Shown piece after piece: positions 34,385 through 38,914 of a stretch of DNA of 38,914 nt. The notes under the pieces were generated by a model. That model searched no databases. It was given only the letters and a program-made list of their open reading frames with translations, and had not been told where the DNA came from. Position numbers and translations under genes: made by a program. Source of the stretch: Halomicronema sp. CCY15110 (GTDB lineage: Bacteria; Cyanobacteriota; Cyanobacteriia; Phormidesmidales; Phormidesmidaceae); assembly GCF_016888165.1 (NCBI RefSeq), contig NZ_JACSWC010000429.1, forward strand, positions 1 to 38,914, in the 5' to 3' direction. The first letter of the stretch is position 1, and each line of letters opens with the position of its first letter.

Positions 34385-34444
34385 CGAGGCATTCTCGATG
34401 AATCATATTGGGCCTTCCCAAAACGTTATTTCGAGAATGCCTCG
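34385..34444. repeat. 14-bp inverted repeat between aat and the ABC permease
   Basis: CGAGGCATTCTCGA (34385-34398) and its exact complement TCGAGAATGCCTCG (34431-34444) are separated by 32 bases. Pairing continues outward imperfectly (GGGA/CTCC). From memory, 'GGGACGAGGCATT' sequences of this type are dispersed intergenic repeats in cyanobacteria. Here it could also separate two convergent transcripts. Confidence 0.55.
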
Positions 34445-34468
34445 CTCCGACGGAATGTAGCTGGTGCT

Positions 34469-35242
34469 TTAATATCCGCCGAGGGAACCGCGTTTTTTCG
34501 CCATCTTCTCAGCCCAGTTAAACACCAACAGCCCTAGTCCCAGGTAAGCCAAACCATTCAACAGAGCCAGCCCAAAGGTCAACCAATCGAGCGGCAAATC
34601 TCTGGCCATCAGGTCGCGCAACAACCCCGTGCTGGGAATCATCGGCAAGAAAAAGCGGAGATACTGCATGACACCCGTGGATTGCTCGAACGGGGCCGCC
34701 AGCAAGAACAGTAAAAGAAACTGAAAAATTCCCAAAATCTGCTGGACTCGCTTGAACACCAGCGCACAGGCTCCCATCATGAAGGCGAAGCCATATCCCG
34801 CCATGACCAGGGTGAGAAAGGGCAAGAGCAACACGGGGGGAAACGAGAGGCGACTGCCGGAAATCGCCATCAAGATCAGGACAATCCCAGAGATGAGGGT
34901 AAACCGCAGGGCCAAACTAGCGACGGCCCGAGCGAAAAATACGCGCGGTGACCCCCATGGCGAAAGGAAAACCTGCTCCAGCGTGCCCGTCTGCGCTTCC
35001 GACTGGAGACCGATCGCAATGTCGTTGATGATGTACAGGTTTAGTGACCACAGCACATAGCCCACGACGACGGCATCGAGGCGATCGCCAAAGGCAAAAC
35101 TGGGGCCAGCCATGTAGCGCGCACTCAAAAACAGACCGTAAAACACCGATGTGGTGATGATCAATCCGGCAATCACTTCGGCTGGATACCGAATGAACTG
35201 AATCCAGGTGCGCTTCAGTTCCACATGGAGTAAATCAATCAT
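34469..35242 (-). CDS. ABC-2 type transporter permease
   Basis: A 257-residue membrane protein with six helices (about 22-42, 60-80, 105-130, 135-160, 165-185, 225-245). It has the general ABC-2 architecture: a cytoplasmic N-terminus (LHVELKRTWIQFIRYPAEV), a segment RVQQILGIFQFLLLFLLAAPF and a re-entrant region before LLVFNWAEKMAKKRG. Its ATG overlaps the stop of the ATPase gene by four bases (ATGA), so the two are translationally coupled and form one exporter. The substrate is not predictable; related systems export drugs, polysaccharides or lipids. Confidence 0.8.
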   Translation of the reverse strand: MIDLLHVELKRTWIQFIRYPAEVIAGLIITTSVFYGLFLSARYMAGPSFAFGDRLDAVVVGYVLWSLNLYIINDIAIGLQSEAQTGTLEQVFLSPWGSPRVFFARAVASLALRFTLISGIVLILMAISGSRLSFPPVLLLPFLTLVMAGYGFAFMMGACALVFKRVQQILGIFQFLLLFLLAAPFEQSTGVMQYLRFFLPMIPSTGLLRDLMARDLPLDWLTFGLALLNGLAYLGLGLLVFNWAEKMAKKRGSLGGY

Positions 35243-36222
35243 GAGTCGGCATCCTGGGTATCTTTGACGAGCTTGAGAAAGACTTGAGTCAGGTCAGCGC
35301 GATCGCGCTGCACCGAGACAATCGGCAACGGTTGCAAGGCCGCGAGTAACGCATAAAGCTGATGGTGGTCGTCGGCATAGGTGATGTGACTGCCATCAAC
35401 GATCGCGCCGAGCTGAGAGACCTGATGCTGTTGGGCAGGGGATAAGGTGCCTTCGATTTCGATCTGATAGGTGGAGTTGGAAAATTCCTGGAGCAGCGAC
35501 TCGGTGGACTGTTCCGCAATAATTTGGCCGCGACGGATGATGGCCACGCGATCGGACAGTTCTTCCGCCACGTCCAACTGGTGGGTGGTGAGCAAGATGG
35601 CGCGGCCTTCCTGAGCAATTTGGCGCACCAGGGCTTTCACCGTTTCCCCGGCTTCCACATCTAGCCCCAGGGTGGGTTCGTCCAGCAGCAGCAGTTGAGG
35701 GTTGTGGATGAGGGCCACGGCGATCGCCAACTTTTGCTGCATTCCCCGCGACAGCTTTTGCACCGGCGTATCGCGCTTGTCCAATAGTTCAAAGCGATCG
35801 AGCAGCTCCAAGCCGCGACGGTGGGCCACCTTGCGAGGCACCTGCCGCAGCACCCCAAAATATTCTAAATTTTCTTCGGGGGTGAGTCGCCAATAGAGGT
35901 TGCGGTTGCCTTCCAACACCGCACCGATGTTGCGCAGGGCGCGGGCATGGCGGTGGGGATCTTCTCCCGCAATGGTGACCTGGCCGCGATCGGGCCTTAC
36001 CAAGCCCGCAATCATTTTGATCGTGGTGGTTTTGCCAGCCCCATTCGGCCCCAAAAAGGCGAGCACTTCGCCTCGGTGCAGCGTCAGTGAGACCTGGCGC
36101 ACCGCCTCAAAGCGCTGCTTGCCGCGGCCATAGGTTTTGGTCAGTCCTTGAGTCGCTAAAACAATGTTGTCAGGGGTGACAGCAGCAGGACGCTCAGCAG
36201 TCGGACGATTTGCAAGTTGCAC
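35239..36222 (-). CDS. ABC transporter ATP-binding protein (export type)
   Basis: 327 residues from a GTG start with no clear Shine-Dalgarno site. Walker A GPNGAGKTT (58-66), Q-loop region, signature LSRGMQQK (157-164), Walker B LLLLDEP (177-183), D-loop GLD and H-loop TTH (212-214) are all intact, so it should hydrolyse ATP. A C-terminal extension of about 90 residues (from about 240) is typical of the CcmA/DrrA-like group and may dock on the permease. It is four-base coupled with the downstream permease gene. It may also serve the permease pair at 37224-38824, which lacks an ATPase. Confidence 0.85.
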   Translation of the reverse strand: MQLANRPTAERPAAVTPDNIVLATQGLTKTYGRGKQRFEAVRQVSLTLHRGEVLAFLGPNGAGKTTTIKMIAGLVRPDRGQVTIAGEDPHRHARALRNIGAVLEGNRNLYWRLTPEENLEYFGVLRQVPRKVAHRRGLELLDRFELLDKRDTPVQKLSRGMQQKLAIAVALIHNPQLLLLDEPTLGLDVEAGETVKALVRQIAQEGRAILLTTHQLDVAEELSDRVAIIRRGQIIAEQSTESLLQEFSNSTYQIEIEGTLSPAQQHQVSQLGAIVDGSHITYADDHHQLYALLAALQPLPIVSVQRDRADLTQVFLKLVKDTQDADS

Positions 36223-36247
36223 AATTCAACGATGCTCTTAAAAGGGC

Positions 36248-36263
36248 AAAGACTTCAGTCTTT
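36248..36263. terminator. Small palindrome after the RNase III gene
   Basis: AAAGAC (36248-36253), loop TTCA, GTCTTT (36258-36263). It lies 15 bases beyond the rnc stop on the minus strand, before the ATPase start. A weak terminator or processing site is possible. Confidence 0.35.
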
Positions 36264-36277
36264 ACCTATCTTAATGT

Positions 36278-37003
36278 TTAGTGCTGAGTTTCTGTGGTGA
36301 TACTGGCTAACAAGGCCCGATAACCTTGGCTGGCTGCCGCTTTTTCAGCATCCTTGCGAGAGGCCCCGACCCCGGAGCCGAGCCAGCGATCGCCCAGTCG
36401 CACATCGGCGCGAAACCGTTGCGGATCGCCGTGCTGCGTACTAATTTCTTCGGTGCGGTAGTCGGGCAAGGTTCTGTAATGCTTTTGCGTCAGCTCTTGC
36501 AGGGCCGTTTTCGGGTTGCGCATGGCCGGATTTTCCATGAGCTGCTGGGCTGATGTCGCCAAATGCGGATCCAACCAGGGCCGCACCAGCTGCAAATGGC
36601 CTCGGCTGAGATACAGCACGGCCAAGATGGCTTCGACGGCATCGGCTAAACGGCGGGGGCGAGCGGCGCGATCGCCCGCCGCCGCACTAGAGGTTTGCAA
36701 GAATTGTTCAATGCCAATATTTTCAGCAATTTCGGCCAGCATTTGGTCACTCACGAGCTGCGATCGCACGCGGGTGAGTTCCCCTACGGTCGCTTGGGGA
36801 TAGTGCTCCATCAGAAATTCTGCCGCGGCTAGGCGCAGGACCGAGTCCCCAAAAAATTCCAACTGCTCGTTGTTGCGATCGCCCGATGCCGAAGCGTGAA
36901 CGAGGGCCTGATCGAGCAAATCCCAATTCACCGACTCGGTGGGTAAACCCAATTTCTCGACACATCGCTTGAGGGACGGCGGTGGGGGTAGTGACTCACT
37001 CAT
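36278..37003 (-). CDS. rnc: Ribonuclease III
   Basis: A 241-residue double-stranded-RNA endonuclease of rRNA and mRNA processing. The catalytic domain (about 12-145) has the signature NEQLEFFGDSVL with E46, E49 and D53, then E75 in VGELTRVRSQLV, and D121 and E124 in ADAVEAILAVLYL. These are the metal-binding residues of the family. A dsRNA-binding domain follows (about 165-236), ending in ASRKDAEKAAASQGYRALL. Length is normal. Cyanobacteria often carry more than one RNase III, so this may be one of several. It lies 55 bases upstream of the ABC ATPase gene on the same strand and could share a transcript. Confidence 0.9.
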   Translation of the reverse strand: MSESLPPPPSLKRCVEKLGLPTESVNWDLLDQALVHASASGDRNNEQLEFFGDSVLRLAAAEFLMEHYPQATVGELTRVRSQLVSDQMLAEIAENIGIEQFLQTSSAAAGDRAARPRRLADAVEAILAVLYLSRGHLQLVRPWLDPHLATSAQQLMENPAMRNPKTALQELTQKHYRTLPDYRTEEISTQHGDPQRFRADVRLGDRWLGSGVGASRKDAEKAAASQGYRALLASITTETQH

Positions 37004-37223
37004 AATTCACTCGGGCCAGAGGCCGGTAGTGCCAACAGCAGGATTTTCCAGCATAGTTGATTCCTGGGTTCATGGAGGGGCGCGATCGCGCTTCTAGTCG
37101 CTAGCCTTGAAAAGCGACATGACGGCCGCCGTCGGTTATCAGGGTGTCAGCGAAATTGCCGCGATCGCCCCCAGAAAGCGTTAGGGTTTTGGGAAAGACT
37201 CCACGATTTTGGCAGGTGATTTG

Positions 37224-38042
37224 GTGGCCCCCGCTCAGACAATACGCGTTAAAGCCCAACAAGTTTTTGCCGTATCCCGCGTTTTGCTATCGGTGTATTA
37301 CGCCTACATGGTGGAATACCGCGCTGAGCTAATGTTTTGGGTGCTATCGGGCACCCTGCCCCTGATTTTTCTGGGCATTTGGACCCAAGCCTCGCAGACG
37401 GGCCAGTTTGCCTTAGATTCCGTCACGTTCATTCGCTACTTTTTGGTCGTCTTTTTGGTCAGGCAGCTCACCGTTGTTTGGGTGATTTGGGAGTTTGAGC
37501 GAGAAGTGGTGGAAGGTAAACTGTCGCCCTTTTTGTTGCAGCCGATTGACCCAGTGTGGCGACATTTTGTCAGTCATGTCTCCGAGCGCTTTGCCCGGAT
37601 GCCCTTTATTGTCGGACTGCTGGGGTTGTGTTTTCTGCTCTACCCCCAAGCCTTGTGGCGACCGTCACTGGCCGCGATCGTGCTGGGACTCATCGCCACC
37701 AGCCTCGCGTTCTGTCTGCGCTTCGTCATTCAATACACCTTTGCGCTGTTTTCCTTTTGGACAGAGCGGGCGAACGCGATCGAGCAATTTTGGTATCTGC
37801 TCTACATTTTCTTGTCTGGCATGATTGCGCCGCTGGATGTTTTTCCTGAGTCGGTGCGGGCAGTCATTGTGTGGACGCCGTTTCCCTACCTGATTTACTT
37901 TCCCGCCAACTTATTTCTGGGGCGACAGACGGATGTGGTGCGGGGCTTTTTGGCGATCGCGCTCTGGGGCGCAATTTTCCTCGTGCTGAACCGTTGGTTG
38001 TGGAAACGTGGTTTGCGCCAATATTCGGGCATGGGGGCGTGA
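37224..38042 (+). CDS. ABC-2 type permease, first of a pair
   Basis: About 272 residues from the GTG at 37224, which is preceded by AGGTG; a TTG at 37209 is the alternative. Six hydrophobic segments can be traced, beginning MFWVLSGTLPLIFLGIW and including FIRYFLVVFLVRQLTVVWVIWE. The segments FEREVVEGKLSPFLLQPIDPVWRHF and LYIFLSGMIAPLDVFPESVRAVIVWTPFPYLIYFP are characteristic of the uncharacterised two-permease ABC-2 systems (COG4587/COG3694 type). Its stop overlaps the next start by one base (TGATG), so both permeases should be made together and probably form a heterodimer. No ATPase gene is adjacent within the window. Confidence 0.75.
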   Translation: MAPAQTIRVKAQQVFAVSRVLLSVYYAYMVEYRAELMFWVLSGTLPLIFLGIWTQASQTGQFALDSVTFIRYFLVVFLVRQLTVVWVIWEFEREVVEGKLSPFLLQPIDPVWRHFVSHVSERFARMPFIVGLLGLCFLLYPQALWRPSLAAIVLGLIATSLAFCLRFVIQYTFALFSFWTERANAIEQFWYLLYIFLSGMIAPLDVFPESVRAVIVWTPFPYLIYFPANLFLGRQTDVVRGFLAIALWGAIFLVLNRWLWKRGLRQYSGMGA

Positions 38043-38824
38043 TGCAGCGTTATTGGCAAGTGCTCACCCTATTTTGGAGTACCGCGATCGCGGCGGAGCT
38101 GGAATATCGGCTCAACTTTGTCATTGCGGCCCTGAGTAGTTTGGGTGGGTTAGCGGGCAGCTTATTTGGGCTCTTTCTCTTCTATGGAGCGGGCTATGAG
38201 TTTCCCGGCTGGAGTTGGGAAGCCGCGCTCGTCGTCTTGGGAATTTTCACGCTGTTGCAGGGCTTCTCTTCCACCTTTTTGGCACCGAATCTGAACAAAA
38301 TTGTGCGTCAAGTGCAGGAAGGCACCCTCGACTTTGTCTTGCTCAAGCCTATTAGTTCGCAGTTTTGGCTGTCCACTCGCACCCTCTCGCCCTGGGGCAT
38401 TCCTGACCTGCTGTTTGGCCTGGTAATGATCGGCTATGCCGGGTCGCAGTTGGGCATCGCTCCCAGCGCCTACTTACTCGCCTTACCCACGTTGGTCTTT
38501 GGCTTTCTGAGCCTCTACAGCCTGTGGTTCATGTTGGGGGCGACTAGCATCTGGTTCGTCAAAATTTACAACGTGACTGAAGTGCTACGCGGTTTATTAG
38601 AGGCCGGTCGCTTCCCGGTCGTCGCCTATCCAGTGGCCTACCGTTTCTTCCTGACCTTTGTGATTCCGGTGGCATTTCTAACTACGGTGCCCGCGCAAGC
38701 GCTACTCGGCAGAGTGGAATGGGGCTGGATTCTGGGATCGGTGGGGTTGGCGATCGCCCTCCTGCAACTTTCCCGGTGGTTCTGGCGCTTCGCCCTCCGC
38801 TTCTACACCAGCGCCTCCAGCTAA
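38042..38824 (+). CDS. ABC-2 type permease, second of a pair
   Basis: 260 residues from the ATG at 38042. A longer frame reaching back into the upstream gene is not credible. Six membrane segments; the loop NLNKIVRQVQEGTLDFVLLKPISSQFWLSTR aligns in character with EREVVEGKLSPFLLQPIDPVWRHF of its partner, as expected for paralogous half-permeases. A C-terminal pair of segments surrounds FFLTFVIPVAFLTTVPAQALLG. Substrate unknown. The stop codon TAA (38822-38824) is part of a dispersed repeat end that starts at 38821. Confidence 0.75.
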   Translation: MQRYWQVLTLFWSTAIAAELEYRLNFVIAALSSLGGLAGSLFGLFLFYGAGYEFPGWSWEAALVVLGIFTLLQGFSSTFLAPNLNKIVRQVQEGTLDFVLLKPISSQFWLSTRTLSPWGIPDLLFGLVMIGYAGSQLGIAPSAYLLALPTLVFGFLSLYSLWFMLGATSIWFVKIYNVTEVLRGLLEAGRFPVVAYPVAYRFFLTFVIPVAFLTTVPAQALLGRVEWGWILGSVGLAIALLQLSRWFWRFALRFYTSASS

Positions 38825-38842
38825 GGACTGAGGATCAAATAA
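38821..38842. repeat. End of a dispersed repeat overlapping the permease stop codon
   Basis: Matches the left end of the element at 2260-2281 at 19 of 22 positions, including GAGGATCAAATAA. The other end, if any, lies beyond the window. Confidence 0.5.
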
Positions 38843-38875
38843 GGGACTTGCGCGAAAAAAAGATCCCCATGAACC

Positions 38876-38897
38876 GAGTTTCGACTTCGCTCAACTC
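38876..38897. repeat. Palindromic repeat with conserved loop (copy 4)
   Basis: Arms GAGTT (38876-38880) and AACTC (38893-38897) surround TCGACTTCGCTC. On the other strand this is GAGCGAAGTCGA, one base different from the loop of copies 1-3. The arms differ from the other copies but are complementary. Confidence 0.65.
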
Positions 38898-38914
38898 TCG
38901 ATACTGGCAGGTTG

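Noticed and set aside
37871-38041. 57-residue N-terminal extension of the second permease
   Set aside because: It overlaps the first permease in another frame. The TGATG junction at 38040-38044 is a standard coupled start.

Overview
The window looks like chromosomal DNA of a cyanobacterium. The octamer GCGATCGC (HIP1) recurs throughout. A photosystem II assembly peptide (Psb34) and the chloroplast CemA homologue PxcA are both present. Many products belong to families I know mainly from cyanobacteria: the SYCRP1-like Crp/Fnr regulator, the UPF0284/CobT-like protein and the Tat-exported caspase homologue. The moderately high GC content and the many short palindromic repeats suggest a filamentous Leptolyngbya-type lineage, but the genus cannot be fixed from sequence alone. 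No rRNA, tRNA, CRISPR array or intact transposase was seen.

Layout. 1-900: repeat-rich DNA without genes. 898-3224: a CAP/SCP-domain protein with five C-terminal 'EGR' repeats, a small MITE-like element, and a phage-type lysozyme (GH24). 3307-3853: a bidirectional terminator, psb34 and a 27-codon single-helix peptide, both on the minus strand. 3904-6444: an unusual fusion of a cyclic-nucleotide-binding domain, a degenerate sigma-54-activator AAA+ domain and a NapH-like iron-sulphur membrane module. 6521-8604: an outer-membrane beta-barrel, a composite inverted-repeat element and a DUF1269 protein. 8931-12383: pxcA and a prolyl oligopeptidase. 12527-13039: an isoprenylcysteine-methyltransferase-like membrane protein. 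13118-20860: one 2580-codon gene made of a coiled coil, about 1,650 residues of acidic disordered sequence with a 57-bp tandem repeat, and an Hsp70-like ATPase domain.

21502-24068: a likely operon of Crp-type regulator, DUF2232 membrane protein and CobT-like protein. 24447-25552: two small proteins of unknown function. 25679-27853: a Tat-exported caspase homologue with a DUF4384-like C-terminus. 28390-29454: a protein of nine TPRs. 29637-32652: a family-5 solute-binding lipoprotein divergent from a formamidase. 32783-34348: a GT2 glycosyltransferase followed by leucyl/phenylalanyl-tRNA-protein transferase. 34469-38824: an ABC-2 exporter (ATPase plus permease), RNase III, and, divergently, two further ABC-2 permeases without their own ATPase.

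Most genes are single units or short operons of housekeeping, envelope or stress function. The unusual items are the giant Hsp70-like scaffold with its homogenised repeat, the sensor-AAA-ferredoxin fusion that has lost the residues needed for sigma-54 activation, and several families of short palindromes. In two of these families the flanking arms vary but remain complementary. All functional calls are from reading the translated sequence; no database search was run.
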